A stretch of 56,085 nt of DNA from Prosthecobacter debontii (GCA_945869465.1 CAMBPB010000010.1:1-56085); one strand, 5' to 3'; numbered from the stretch's first letter, positions 24,628 through 33,883 are shown. Made by a program: numbers and translations. The notes: generated by a model from the sequence alone, not told the origin.

Positions 24628-27600
24628 TCAAATCTCGTTAGGACTGAGCCAGCGGAGAGTGGTGATGAGAAACCGGCGGCCAAAGGTCTTGTTGGATTGG
24701 CTCGCGAGTGACACGGGTGCGGTCTCGACCTTGTCCGCGGGATCGAGCCAGTCGGGAAAGCGCTGCACGACGGCCTCGCAGGTGGCTCGTGCCAGCACCT
24801 TGCCGTTGGCATCGCGGGCCTCGCCGTAGCCGCGGACGGTGAAAGTGTCGGAGCGCGGCGTGGCGGCATTGCCCAGCACGTTGAGAATGTCCGCTTGGGT
24901 GAGATATCCCGGAGCCCCTTGATAACTCGATCCGGCGCCGGCCGGAGCGTTCGCATACTTGTAGTTTGCCACGGCAGCAGCGGGAATCTCGAAGCCCGCG
25001 TTGGCGGCCACGGCATGTCCTTTGTTGAGATTCGAATCATCGATCGCCTGCTGGAGCGCGCCGCGCTGGGCCATATCGCCGGAACCGAGACGACGGTTGA
25101 CGAACTCCGCCATCGAGAGGAACGGACCGCGCAGACGGACTTGTTTGACGATGTTTTCGGCGAGAGTTTGCAACTCGGAATCCGAATACTCGCGCGGGCC
25201 GAGCCAATAGGCATCCTGGAGATCGATACTCGACAAGCCGGGAGGCGCCACCGGCAGGCGCAAGCGGCTGACGCGGGCGTTGCCTTTGGCGGTGGCGGGC
25301 AGATTGGTGAGTTTGGTGGTGGGGGGAACGCCGGTCTTCACCAGCTTGTTGTAAACGGCTTGCGAATCATGGATCGAGGCCAACATGGCCTTCCATGCGG
25401 ACACCGAAGTCGAGTTGACATTGAAAGCGCCCTCCATCAGTTGCCATCCGGCGATGCTGGAGTAAGCCGTCGGTTTTGAGATCTCGGCGGACAACGCGGA
25501 GGCCGTCTTACCGTTAGGCTGATAGAACAGCACCCGCGGATCGGTGAGTGGCGTGCCTGCGGCGAAAGCGGTGGTCAGGACGGTGCTCGTCTTCCCCGTG
25601 CCAAAGGGGCCGGACTGGTCGGCAAGCCCGGAAAAATAAAAGCCGTCATAAAGTGCGAGATTGAGCAGGAACGAATGATCGAGATAGTTGCCGCCGGTCT
25701 TGGTTTCCATCAGTTTGCTGGTGGCCATGAGCGGATGGGCCCACGAGTTGCCGATCGGTTGGGCGAAACGCGGAAGATAGCCCGAGGATCCGCCGGGATT
25801 GGCTCCATTGAGAGTCGCCAGGGTCTGGACCGGGGCGAGCGGGATGTCATACATGCCGCCGAATTTCGTGCCATTGTCAGCCGTATGGCCGGACATGAAA
25901 TTGCTGCGGTCCTGCGCATCGACCTGCAACAAGTTTGAGGTGCCCTTGTCGAGGACTTGCAAATCGATTTCGTGGGAGAAATTCGCTGAGTGCTCGCTGA
26001 CGACCTTCTGTGAGGAGGCGCCAACGACAGCGTGCGCAAAGGACCATGGTTTGGTGGCAAGGCGTCCGTCCTTGTTGCTCGCATCGCGTCCGCCCGAAGT
26101 GGACTTGCCCTGTACGCTGAGCAGGGCGAAGGGCTTGACGTTTCTGAGTTGGGAAACAGGTGTCGTTGAATGATCCACCAAGTCGATGCCTTTCACCGTC
26201 CCGGTCTTGGGGTAACGCAAGGTCTTGCCCCTGCCGATGATGAAATCCTGAAGACCCGTTTCCGATTCATAATCAATCTCGATGGCGTTGGCGATGACCG
26301 TGGTCGAGCCGACGGTGGCGGTCGTCCGAACCACGAATTTGTTATTGCTATAGGCTGGAACGCTCAAGGGCGCGAACTCCACATGAAATTGGTCGTCCCT
26401 GTCCAACCCCAGACAGGCGGCCCAGCGGCCTTCTTCCGCGTTGCCATTGACCCGCTTGCCGCCTGTCACCCAGTCGCAGCCATAACCGATGCCGTCGCCC
26501 CGCCAGCCGGGGATGGCGGTGATTTGTGCGGTGATGCCAGACCCCACATAAATGTCCCAAGTCTCCCGGGCACTGCGAAATTCATCGCGATAGCAGCGTG
26601 TTGGCAGGATATAGGGGGAAAACAATTTCACTTCACCGGGCAGCAATTTGAAAGTGGTCGAATCCGGCGCGCCGCTGCTGGTTTTGGTTTTCAAGTCAAT
26701 GCCAAAGGTCTTGTCCCTGCTGCCGTTCTCATTGTCGGCATACATGGTTTCCACTGGGACCAACCCGGTGCTTTGCGCAATCCCATTGCGGAAAATCTGC
26801 ATCGCGAAAGGGGTGTGGACAAACTCCACCCGCATGCTGGTGAACTCGAGAGCGACGTTGTAAGGGTTGTGGAGCGTGACAATCGGCGTGTACATCACGT
26901 GCAGATCGTATTGGAACCTCGTGCCCCGGAAGTGGCCCTCCTGAGGACCATGAAATCCCGGCGCGTCCGCCGCGATCATATTTCCAGCAGGCGCTGGGTA
27001 GTCGTAAAGATCACGCCCGATCAAGCTGAAGAGCACCTGGACCTTCGCAATCGTGGGCATCAACACCACCCCGGCGGGTGGCTTTTTGTTGACCGATGTC
27101 GTGACACCATCCGTCGTGGCGGCCACCCAACCGCTCGGCACTTGGGTCTTAAGAAGCGGCAGGCCACCCGAACTGGTGATCTTGTCCCGATAGAGGCGGG
27201 CATATTGCTGAAGCGATTCCCAGCGCGGATCGGACGGGACGCTAGCCGACGGCATGTTCAGCCGTGAAACATACACACCCTTGGCCAAATAGGCCGACGG
27301 CAGGCTGGTGGAGTTCGTCAAGAGTTGAAAGTCCTGTTTGAGACCGCCGCGCGCCACATCGGTGAAAATGCCGACGGATTGAGTGGTGATGTCATGAGTG
27401 AGGGGACGCAAGGACTCGGGGACGCCAGCTGCCGCGGCAAGACTCTCACCCGCCAAAGAAAAATTAAGGCGGGTGATTCCCTTATCGATCAAAGCCGATT
27501 GCGGGGCGCCCTTTTCGAAGAATTTGCGTTCGAGCGGATTAAGGCCAGCGATGAACTCCGCGCCCGGGCGTTCACCCGCTCCCAGTTGCAAGGTTTTTGT

Positions 27601-28236
27601 GCCGACGGAAGTGGCGTCGTCGGCATAACGAGTATTGATGCGAGCCTTGACGCCCTCGTCGAGCACGGCCCAGGCAAACGCGCCGGGGGATGAAGCGAGC
27701 GGGACTTTGGCGGCGGTCACATGGCTGGTGGCCGGGTCCGCGGAACCCAGAGTGCCTTTTCCCCACAGTGTCACGGGAGAAGTGGCGGGTTGGCTCGCAT
27801 AAGCGATCTCCCCGGTCGCGGCGGGATCGGTGCCGGAAACCAGCCAGCCGAGGAATTTCGCATCGCGGGCGGCCTTCGCATATTCCGCGGCCAGTGGCGG
27901 CGTGGTGGCTTTGATCTCCCATGAATTCCAAACCCCGGTGAGCCGCGGGTTGGCAATCGATTCACCGAGGATGTCAGCGCGAGCCGTAATCCGCTGGTCG
28001 GCCCCGGCGGTTTTCTGAAGTTCGCCAATTGCCAGCATCAACCCAAGCCGCGCGTTGGACCGGGCCGTCGCCATCGCCTCACTCTGACCCGACGCACGCA
28101 ACGACACGGTCGAAAGTGTCAGCAGCCCGACGGCCACGACCGCGAGCAACACCATCAGCGAAAGCGTGACCACCAAGGCAAATCCAGACTTGGATGACCT
28201 CATGTTGCGTTCGGAAAATCGACAGGTTGTTTTCAT
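24628..28236 (-). CDS. Giant PilX-like / Verru_Chthon cassette A-type exported protein
   Basis: About 1,202 residues from the ATG at 28236 (a second candidate ATG is at 28203). The N terminus has a type IV pilin-like signal: charged residues, then GFALVVTLSLMVLLAVVAVG and LLTLSTVSLRASGQSE, as in PilX and the Verru_Chthon cassette A proteins (TIGR02600-like). The phrase ARLGLMLAIGELQKTAGADQ is typical of this verrucomicrobial family. The rest is a long exported region with many Gly, Ser and Thr residues. Near the end, LPVAPPGLSSIDLQDAYWLG, PFLSMAEFVNRRLGSGDMAQ and YLTQADILNVLGNAATPRSD are conserved in the family. Other cassette members (B-D pseudopilins) are not adjacent. Role: probably cell-surface or minor-pilin-like; unproven. 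Confidence 0.8.
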   Translation of the reverse strand: MKTTCRFSERNMRSSKSGFALVVTLSLMVLLAVVAVGLLTLSTVSLRASGQSEAMATARSNARLGLMLAIGELQKTAGADQRITARADILGESIANPRLTGVWNSWEIKATTPPLAAEYAKAARDAKFLGWLVSGTDPAATGEIAYASQPATSPVTLWGKGTLGSADPATSHVTAAKVPLASSPGAFAWAVLDEGVKARINTRYADDATSVGTKTLQLGAGERPGAEFIAGLNPLERKFFEKGAPQSALIDKGITRLNFSLAGESLAAAAGVPESLRPLTHDITTQSVGIFTDVARGGLKQDFQLLTNSTSLPSAYLAKGVYVSRLNMPSASVPSDPRWESLQQYARLYRDKITSSGGLPLLKTQVPSGWVAATTDGVTTSVNKKPPAGVVLMPTIAKVQVLFSLIGRDLYDYPAPAGNMIAADAPGFHGPQEGHFRGTRFQYDLHVMYTPIVTLHNPYNVALEFTSMRVEFVHTPFAMQIFRNGIAQSTGLVPVETMYADNENGSRDKTFGIDLKTKTSSGAPDSTTFKLLPGEVKLFSPYILPTRCYRDEFRSARETWDIYVGSGITAQITAIPGWRGDGIGYGCDWVTGGKRVNGNAEEGRWAACLGLDRDDQFHVEFAPLSVPAYSNNKFVVRTTATVGSTTVIANAIEIDYESETGLQDFIIGRGKTLRYPKTGTVKGIDLVDHSTTPVSQLRNVKPFALLSVQGKSTSGGRDASNKDGRLATKPWSFAHAVVGASSQKVVSEHSANFSHEIDLQVLDKGTSNLLQVDAQDRSNFMSGHTADNGTKFGGMYDIPLAPVQTLATLNGANPGGSSGYLPRFAQPIGNSWAHPLMATSKLMETKTGGNYLDHSFLLNLALYDGFYFSGLADQSGPFGTGKTSTVLTTAFAAGTPLTDPRVLFYQPNGKTASALSAEISKPTAYSSIAGWQLMEGAFNVNSTSVSAWKAMLASIHDSQAVYNKLVKTGVPPTTKLTNLPATAKGNARVSRLRLPVAPPGLSSIDLQDAYWLGPREYSDSELQTLAENIVKQVRLRGPFLSMAEFVNRRLGSGDMAQRGALQQAIDDSNLNKGHAVAANAGFEIPAAAVANYKYANAPAGAGSSYQGAPGYLTQADILNVLGNAATPRSDTFTVRGYGEARDANGKVLARATCEAVVQRFPDWLDPADKVETAPVSLASQSNKTFGRRFLITTLRWLSPNEI

Positions 28237-28514
28237 AATTGGAGTTTTAGACCACATCAGCGTCGCAACAAACGAGGAATCCATCCCCAACTGCCACTCG
28301 CCGTTGACAATGTAACCACAACAAAACCTTTTGTCATGTCGAGGAAAACTCTGCATTTTTTTCGGAAGCTGGCCGAGGTGAGTGAGGGGCGGCGGCAGGA
28401 AAGCTAATGAGCGGCTTGCCAAATGCCACCTTCATTTTGCAACTGTCATGAAAAAACCTCTGCGGTTGATTCCGGCGGCGGGCCTTGCATAATGCGCCAC
28501 GTTCCGCAAAACGA

Positions 28515-30170
28515 ATGCTCACCCTTCTTAAAATCCGCAATCTCGCCCTCGTCGATGAACTCGCGTGGGAACTCGGCCCCGGACTCATCAGCGTCACCGG
28601 GGAAACCGGCGCCGGCAAGTCGGTCATCGTCGGCGCCCTCAAACTCATCCTCGGCGAACGCGCGGACAAATCGCTGATCCGCACCGGCGAGGATGCCTGC
28701 TCGGTCGAGGCCGTGTTCGAACTCCGCGACCCGCTCGAAATCAACGCCATCCTCGAAGACGGCGGCCTAGCCTCCTGCGATGACACCCAGCTCATCGTCC
28801 GCCGCGTCATCGGCCAAACCGCCAACCGCCAGTTTGTCAACGATTCCCCGGTCACCCTTGCCCTGCTCAAGCGCCTCGGCGAACACCTCGTGGACCTCCA
28901 CGGCCCGCACGACCACCAATCGCTGCTGTCCACCGAAAGGCAGCTTGCGATGCTCGACGCCTACGCCGGAGCGGACGCCGCCCACGCCAGTTACCGCGAG
29001 AGTTTCCGGGCATGGCGCGCCAAGGCCACCGAACTTGATGAACTCCGCCACGCGGAAAACGCCAGCGAACAGGAACTCGACCTGCTGCGCTATCAGCTCC
29101 AGGAAATCGACGCCGCCCACCTCAAACCCGAGGACGAGCAGGACCTCGAAGACCGCTGGCGCCGTGCCTCCAATGCCACCCGCCTGGTCGAATCCGCCGC
29201 CGCCGCCACCGCCGCGCTCAATGGCGACGACGCCATTCTCGAACGGCTCGCCGAAGTGCAGCGCCTGGTCCGCGACCTCGAGAAACTCGATCCCTCGGTC
29301 CGCCAACACACGGCCTCGCTCGAAACCGCCGTGCTCGAACTCCAGGACCTCGAACGCAACCTCGCCGATTACGCCGATGAACTCGACATCGATTCCGCGG
29401 AGGCCGCGGCGCTCGAAGAACGAGTCAACTTGCTAGAGTCGCTGAAACGCAAATACGGCCCCGGCCTGAGCGACGTGCTCGCCCGCAGAGACACCGCCGC
29501 CAGCCGCCTCGACACCATCGAAAACCGCGGTGAAAAACTCGAAGCCCTCGAGCGCGAGCTCGCCGCCTGCCGCACCACGCTCGACGCGGCCGGCAAGAAT
29601 CTAACAAACGCCCGCCGCAAGTTCGCCCCCAAACTCGCCAAGGAAATCTCCAGCCAGCTCAAGGACCTCGGTTTCAAACAATCCTCGTTTGAAGCCCCGC
29701 TGCGCGCCCTCGCCCAACCCGCAGCGCAGGGCTTCGAATCCATCGAGTTTCAATTCGGCCCGAATCCCGGCGAACCCCTGCTGCCATTGCGCCAGATCGC
29801 CTCGTCCGGGGAAATCAGCCGCGTCATGCTCGCCGTCAAATCCGCTCTAGCAGACCAGGACGCCACCCCGCTGATGGTCTTTGATGAAATCGACGCCAAC
29901 GTCGGCGGTGAAGTCGCCCGCGCCGTCGGCCGCAAAATGGCCGCGCTGGGCACCCGCCATCAGGTCGTGGCGATCACTCACTTCCCACAAGTCGCGGCGA
30001 CGGCCTCCCTGCACTTCGTCGTCGAAAAAGAAGTTTCCGGCGGCCGCACCCGCTCGCGGCTGTTCCCGGTCAGCGGCGAAACCCGGATCCAGGAACTCGT
30101 CCGCATGTTAGGCGGCGGCGGCGAGCAGGCCCGCGCCATGGCCGCCTCCCTGCTCACCCCCACCGACTGA
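28515..30170 (+). CDS. recN: DNA repair protein RecN
   Basis: The 551-residue SMC-like ATPase has Walker A GETGAGKS (29-36) after MLTLLKIRNLALVDELAWEL, a central coiled coil (about 150-360, rich in E/R/L), the signature region SSGEISRVMLAVKSALA, and Walker B PLMVFDEIDANVGGEVARAV followed by ITHFPQVAA. RecN binds DNA ends and holds broken chromosomes together during recombination. The ATG at 28515 begins with the family's MLT-L-IxNLAL; the frame from 28485 adds ten unconvincing residues. No ribosome binding site is visible. It is divergent from the PilX-like gene across ~280 bp, in which I see only AT-richer sequence and no clear promoter. Confidence 0.95.
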   Translation: MLTLLKIRNLALVDELAWELGPGLISVTGETGAGKSVIVGALKLILGERADKSLIRTGEDACSVEAVFELRDPLEINAILEDGGLASCDDTQLIVRRVIGQTANRQFVNDSPVTLALLKRLGEHLVDLHGPHDHQSLLSTERQLAMLDAYAGADAAHASYRESFRAWRAKATELDELRHAENASEQELDLLRYQLQEIDAAHLKPEDEQDLEDRWRRASNATRLVESAAAATAALNGDDAILERLAEVQRLVRDLEKLDPSVRQHTASLETAVLELQDLERNLADYADELDIDSAEAAALEERVNLLESLKRKYGPGLSDVLARRDTAASRLDTIENRGEKLEALERELAACRTTLDAAGKNLTNARRKFAPKLAKEISSQLKDLGFKQSSFEAPLRALAQPAAQGFESIEFQFGPNPGEPLLPLRQIASSGEISRVMLAVKSALADQDATPLMVFDEIDANVGGEVARAVGRKMAALGTRHQVVAITHFPQVAATASLHFVVEKEVSGGRTRSRLFPVSGETRIQELVRMLGGGGEQARAMAASLLTPTD

Positions 30171-30200
30171 CCTCTGACCTCTGCCCTCTGCCCTCTGACC
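30171..30200 (+). repeat. Short tandem repeat (CTCTGMC units) before the protease gene
   Basis: Four consecutive copies of a seven-base unit of the form CTCTGAC or CTCTGCC fill the gap between the recN stop and the ATG at 30204. It is the same style of pyrimidine-rich repeat as at 2322-2344. Confidence 0.6.
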
Positions 30201-30203
30201 CCC

Positions 30204-30761
30204 ATGTCCCGCACCTTCAAAGCCATTCCCGAGGCCGTCGATGTCCCCTCCGGCCAACTCGCCGCCGCGCTGGGCCTGCCCAGCCGCGAACCGGGTGCCC
30301 CCCGCTTGGTCATCGGTCGCCGTGAGTGGCTCGCCCTGCCGGACTTCGGCATTCGCTCGCTTGACGCCAAAACCGACAGCGGCGCCCGCGGGTCCAGCCT
30401 CCATGTGGAAAACCTCGAGCTCTCCCACGACAAGACGAGCGCCCGTTTCACCACTTTCTGTCATCACGGCAATGCCGTCGAATGCACCTCACCCGTCGCC
30501 CGTTTCGGCCAGGTCCGCAGTTCCTCCGGCGTCATCCAGGAGCGGGTGTTCATCCACGCCAACGCCGTGTTCTGCGGTGGCTTCCGCTGGTCGATCCTGC
30601 TCAGTCTCGCTAACCGCTCGGACATGCTCTATCCGCTTCTGCTTGGCCGCCGGGCGCTCGCCGGGTATTTCCTCATCGATCCGCTGCGCGTCCACCTGCT
30701 GGGCACGCGCCGCCAACTGGAGCAAGAAATCCCCGCTTCCACCCGCTGCGGCGGACCATGA
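30204..30761 (+). CDS. Retropepsin-like aspartic protease (pfam05618, so-called ATP-dependent zinc protease family)
   Basis: A 185-residue protein. After ~35 variable residues the family core begins: VIGRREWLALPDFGIRSLDA, then KTDSGARGSSLH, in which D58-S59-G60 replaces the usual DTG of retropepsin-like proteases. Later blocks are VQERVFI-type (GVIQERVFIHANAVFCGGFR) and MLYPLLLGRRALAGYFLIDP, matching the family's MLLGR...FLVDP. The family is often fused or linked to RimK-type ligases, but no rimK is nearby. Its natural substrate is poorly known. It starts 33 bp after recN and could share its transcript. Confidence 0.82.
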   Translation: MSRTFKAIPEAVDVPSGQLAAALGLPSREPGAPRLVIGRREWLALPDFGIRSLDAKTDSGARGSSLHVENLELSHDKTSARFTTFCHHGNAVECTSPVARFGQVRSSSGVIQERVFIHANAVFCGGFRWSILLSLANRSDMLYPLLLGRRALAGYFLIDPLRVHLLGTRRQLEQEIPASTRCGGP

Positions 30762-30841
30762 GAAACTGCGGATTCCATCACCCGTTTCCGGGTTTATGGT
30801 TCCACCGTCCCTGAGACAAATCCCCACCCCCGCACCGCTCC

Positions 30842-31438
30842 ATGGACGAGATCCCCGATATGACAGCCTTGAGTGTAGTCCCGGAAGCAACTCCAGGCCC
30901 GTCTGAATGGCGCGTCTGGCTGGAGGCGCACGCCCCCAAACTACTGCTCTTCGCCCGCCAGCAAACCCGCTCGCATGAGGACGCTCAGGATGTGTTTCAG
31001 GACGCCGTGGTCAAACTGGTCGAAAAAATCCGCAGTACCGAATTTGTCGGCGGTCCGGAGGCATGGCAGCCGTATCTTTATACGACCATCCGCCGTCTCG
31101 CGATCGACCTGAGCCGCCGTGATGACCGCCGCAAACGCCGCGAGGACACGGTTGGATTCGATACCGGAGAAGCCCAACAGGAAGCGTTCCATCCGTGGTT
31201 CGAAAGCGAATCGTCCGACGACGAAACCCGCGTCCAACTCGAGAAAAAACTCAAGCAGCTGCCGGAAAAATTCGCCGAAGTCATCCTCATGAAAATCTGG
31301 GGCGAGCGCACCTTCGCCGAAATCGGGGAAATCCTCGGCATTTCCCAAAACACGGCGGCTTCCCGGTATCGCTATGGACTTGAAGCGCTCAAGAAGAGCC
31401 TCGGCAGCGCCCGCCGCCACGGCGACCTCTCGATCTAA
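30842..31438 (+). CDS. ECF-type RNA polymerase sigma factor
   Basis: A 198-residue sigma factor. Region 2 (about 35-105): LLLFARQQTRSHEDAQDVFQ, DAVVKLVEKI and AWQPYLYTTIRRLAIDLSRR. Region 4 (about 135-185): LPEKFAEVILMKIWGERTFA and EIGEILGISQNTAASRYRYG. The FAEIGEILGISxNTAASRYRY motif is typical of the ECF subgroup found in PVC bacteria. The next two genes on the same strand encode a single-span anti-sigma-like protein and a secreted PDZ protein, with gaps of 25 and 53 bp, so a three-gene regulatory operon is likely. A second ATG (MTALSVV) at 30860 could be the true start. Confidence 0.9.
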   Translation: MDEIPDMTALSVVPEATPGPSEWRVWLEAHAPKLLLFARQQTRSHEDAQDVFQDAVVKLVEKIRSTEFVGGPEAWQPYLYTTIRRLAIDLSRRDDRRKRREDTVGFDTGEAQQEAFHPWFESESSDDETRVQLEKKLKQLPEKFAEVILMKIWGERTFAEIGEILGISQNTAASRYRYGLEALKKSLGSARRHGDLSI

Positions 31439-31463
31439 CTTACTTATTTGCCAACCCACCGCC

Positions 31464-32102
31464 ATGCCCCTGGAAACATCATCCCTTGAGTCCGATCTCG
31501 GCCGGCTCCGCGCCGCCGCGCCCGATGAGTCATTTCTCGCCCGGCTTGAAGCCTGCGCCGAAAACACCTGGACGGATCTAACGCCCGAAGAAATCCGCTT
31601 CCAACAACGCTTGCGGGAATTCACCCCGGCGAACCTACCGCCCGCCCTGATGGCCTCGCTGGAAGCCACCCTCGGCGGCATCCCCTTCCCTCGCGACGAA
31701 AATATCGTCATCTTCCCACCGCAGTCCGCCGCCGCTCCCCAGCCCCGCCGCGCATGGTGGGGTGCCGCCGCCGCAGTGGCTCTCACCGGAGCCCTCACCG
31801 CTCTACTCATCCCCACCCATCGCGGCTCTGGAAATATCGCCGCCGCTCCCCCTCCTCCTCCTCCGACGCGCCTCATCCTGCCCGCAGCAACCAACCACGC
31901 CGACCTCATTCCCGCCGGATTCAGGAGCGGTCTGAGCGAGGCCCGCGACGAGGGGGTCATCTGGCAATCCAACAATCAACCGCATCGCGTGCTGAAGGTG
32001 GTCTATATGGAGCGAGTCACGCTCAAGGACCCACAAGGCCGGACCTATCAGGTCGAACAACCGCGCGTGGAGTATATCCTCGTCCCTGCGAAAATCGATT
32101 GA
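31464..32102 (+). CDS. Anti-sigma-like single-span membrane protein
   Basis: The ATG at 31464 gives 212 residues. The N-terminal ~90 residues are soluble with repeated short helices (LGRLRAAAPDESFLARLEAC, RLREFTPANLPPALMASLEA), followed by a membrane helix (WWGAAAAVALTGALTALLIP, about 98-117), a Pro-rich linker (PPPPPPT) and an outer domain ending in VVYMERVTLKDPQGRTYQVE. The frame from 31374 merely overlaps the sigma gene and is rejected. Placement between an ECF sigma factor and a PDZ protein suggests that it holds the sigma factor at the membrane. No zinc-binding HxxxCxxC is present. Confidence 0.75.
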   Translation: MPLETSSLESDLGRLRAAAPDESFLARLEACAENTWTDLTPEEIRFQQRLREFTPANLPPALMASLEATLGGIPFPRDENIVIFPPQSAAAPQPRRAWWGAAAAVALTGALTALLIPTHRGSGNIAAAPPPPPPTRLILPAATNHADLIPAGFRSGLSEARDEGVIWQSNNQPHRVLKVVYMERVTLKDPQGRTYQVEQPRVEYILVPAKID

Positions 32103-32155
32103 ATGCCTTTTCGCCAGACAAACGATTCCAGTTACTACGCTCACCGTAAGTTAAT

Positions 32156-33163
32156 ATGAAAACGAATCCATTCACCCACATTGCGGTCGGCTTTACCGCC
32201 CTCGTGGTCACGCCTGCCTTCGCCATCGATGCGCCGGCGGACGAAGCTCCACCGCCTCCCGCCGCAGAGGCACCCGCACCCGCTCCCGGCGCCGCCGCCC
32301 CGGCCCCGGCCCCCGCCAATCCCGAAGCCAAAGTGGAATCCGCCTTCCTCGGCGTGGTTTCCTCCGAGGTTCCCGCCATGCTCGCCGAACACCTCGGCCT
32401 CGAACCCGGTGAAGGCATCCTCGTGCGCGCCCTCATGCCGGACGGTCCGGCCGCCAAAGCCGGAGTCGCCGTGCATGACATCATCACCCGCGTCGCCGAC
32501 CAACCCGTCGGCTCGCCGCTCGATCTAACCAAACAAGTCAAGGCGCACAAACCCGCCGAAACGATCCATCTCGATCTCATCCACAAAGGGGAACCCGTAG
32601 GCATCGATGTCACCCTGGGCACCCGGCCCGCTGCCGTGGCCGCAGCCGATCCGCTCGCGCTCGATGAGCTCAAACTCGAAGGAATTCCCAAAGACCTGGC
32701 GGATCGCGTCCGCGGCATGATCGAGGGCAACGTCGGCGGGCTGGGACTCGAAATGAAATTCGGCGAGGGAGGCTTGGAAATGGCGCCGCAGCCACAAATG
32801 GAGGAAGCGATGCGGGCAATGAAAAAGCGCATGGAACAAGCCATGGAAGGACTCAACGGACAAGCCCTGCCCGGAATCAACGTCCAGCAAGGCGCAACGA
32901 TTCGCATGATGGACAATGATGGCAGCATCGAACTCAAGTCCAACGATGGCGGCAAGGAAGTCACGATTCGTGACAAGAACAACAAAATCTCGTGGAGCGG
33001 TCCATGGGACACCGCGCAGGACAAGGCCGCCGCACCCGACGATGTCCGCCGGAGAGTGGAACGCCTCAACCTCGACTCGAAGTTCCAAGGCAACGGCCTG
33101 CGCTTGCAGATCCAACCGCAGATCCAACCGCAGATCCAACCGGACGACGACGGCGGCAAATAA
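32156..33163 (+). CDS. Secreted PDZ-domain protein of an ECF operon
   Basis: A 335-residue protein with a Sec signal (about 1-24, ending TPAFAID), a Pro/Ala-rich linker (about 25-58), and one PDZ domain (about 60-155: FLGVVSSEVPAMLAEHLGLE, DGPAAKAGVAVHDIITRVAD). No protease domain is fused to it, unlike DegP/HtrA. The rest is charged, with Met-rich helices (EEAMRAMKKRMEQAMEGLNG), an acidic loop (DNDGSIELKSNDGGKEVTIR) and a C-terminal QIQP tandem repeat. In the sigma/anti-sigma/PDZ context it may present misfolded-protein peptides to the anti-sigma protein, by analogy with PDZ sensing in the RpoE pathway; that is inference. Confidence 0.78.
   Translation: MKTNPFTHIAVGFTALVVTPAFAIDAPADEAPPPPAAEAPAPAPGAAAPAPAPANPEAKVESAFLGVVSSEVPAMLAEHLGLEPGEGILVRALMPDGPAAKAGVAVHDIITRVADQPVGSPLDLTKQVKAHKPAETIHLDLIHKGEPVGIDVTLGTRPAAVAAADPLALDELKLEGIPKDLADRVRGMIEGNVGGLGLEMKFGEGGLEMAPQPQMEEAMRAMKKRMEQAMEGLNGQALPGINVQQGATIRMMDNDGSIELKSNDGGKEVTIRDKNNKISWSGPWDTAQDKAAAPDDVRRRVERLNLDSKFQGNGLRLQIQPQIQPQIQPDDDGGK
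33107..33142 (+). repeat. Three exact tandem copies of a 12-bp unit (CAGATCCAACCG)
   Basis: The unit encodes QIQP and occurs three times without a mismatch at the 3' end of the PDZ gene. Perfect identity suggests recent slippage, so copy number may vary between strains. Confidence 0.9.
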
Positions 33164-33195
33164 CAGTCTACCCATTTTCCTGGGTATCTACGATG

Positions 33196-33256
33196 ACGCA
33201 ATCGGTTGCGTTTATGGCAAGCACCCGCGTCCGGCGATCCCGGCGCGGGTGTCTTG
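33196..33256. terminator. Two stem-loops between convergent genes
   Basis: First, ACGCAA-TCGG-TTGCGT (33196-33211) followed by a short T run suits the plus-strand operon. Second, a long imperfect inverted repeat, GCAAGCACCCGCG... paired with ...CGCGGGTGTCTTGC (33217-33256), ends 3 bp before the stop of the fabZ-like gene. Together they probably terminate transcription from both sides. Confidence 0.55.
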
Positions 33257-33259
33257 CGT

Positions 33260-33694
33260 TTACGAAATGCTACCGCTGAGCGTGACCCGCGCGCTGGCGA
33301 GGACCCGGCCGGCAAGCGCCACCTCGCCCTCGATCTGCACCAGTCCACCCATCCGTCCCTCCACCTTGGCCCGGATCTCCAACACATCCCCCGGCTCCGC
33401 CGCGCCAAGGATTTTCGCACCCCGCACGCCGGTGAGGCGCAGGTCTTCCATGGCCGGGATCTCCCTATCCGTCTGGGCCACGATCCCGCCCAACTGGGCG
33501 ATCGCCTCAACGAGAATGACTCCCGGCATCAGCGGTTTGCCCGGAAAATGTCCCTCCAAAAACCCTTCGTCGCCCCTCACTCGATAGGTGGCGCAGGCCT
33601 CCCGCCCCGGAAGCAACGCCGTCAACTCGTCCACAAAACGGAAGGTTTTGCCATGCGGAAGTTGATCCAATGCCTTCTCGAAATCCGATTTCAT
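33260..33694 (-). CDS. 3-hydroxyacyl-ACP dehydratase, FabZ-like
   Basis: The ATG at 33694 gives a 144-residue hot-dog-fold protein, the size of FabZ. The catalytic histidine lies in EGHFPGKPLMPGVILVEAIA and the catalytic glutamate in the same stretch (LVEAIAQ). FabZ removes water from 3-hydroxyacyl-ACP in fatty acid synthesis. The beginning MKSDFEKALDQLPHGKTFRF corresponds to FabZ's xxxILPHRYPFLLVD, here PHGKTFRFVDEL, so it could be a FabZ paralogue with another acyl substrate. The long upstream frame to 33955 crosses the divergent purH start and is rejected. Confidence 0.82.
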   Translation of the reverse strand: MKSDFEKALDQLPHGKTFRFVDELTALLPGREACATYRVRGDEGFLEGHFPGKPLMPGVILVEAIAQLGGIVAQTDREIPAMEDLRLTGVRGAKILGAAEPGDVLEIRAKVEGRMGGLVQIEGEVALAGRVLASARVTLSGSIS

Positions 33695-33883
33695 GCGGCC
33701 GCCAGCTTCATTCCGAATCGGTCCGCCTGACAAGCCGCTTGGGAATTTTCCCGGGAATGACCTCCGCCCGACGCCGGTGTCCCCCGCCCTATTCCGCTTG
33801 CCCCCGGCCCCGCCCTTCGTTACGGGGTCGCTCGCCGGACGGCACCCCGCCGACCCGGTTCCACCCCTCGAACTCCACCTGCC

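Noticed and set aside
28304..28345. A TTGACA at 28304 as the recN promoter
   Set aside because: No acceptable -10 box lies 16-18 bp downstream and it is over 200 bp from the start codon.
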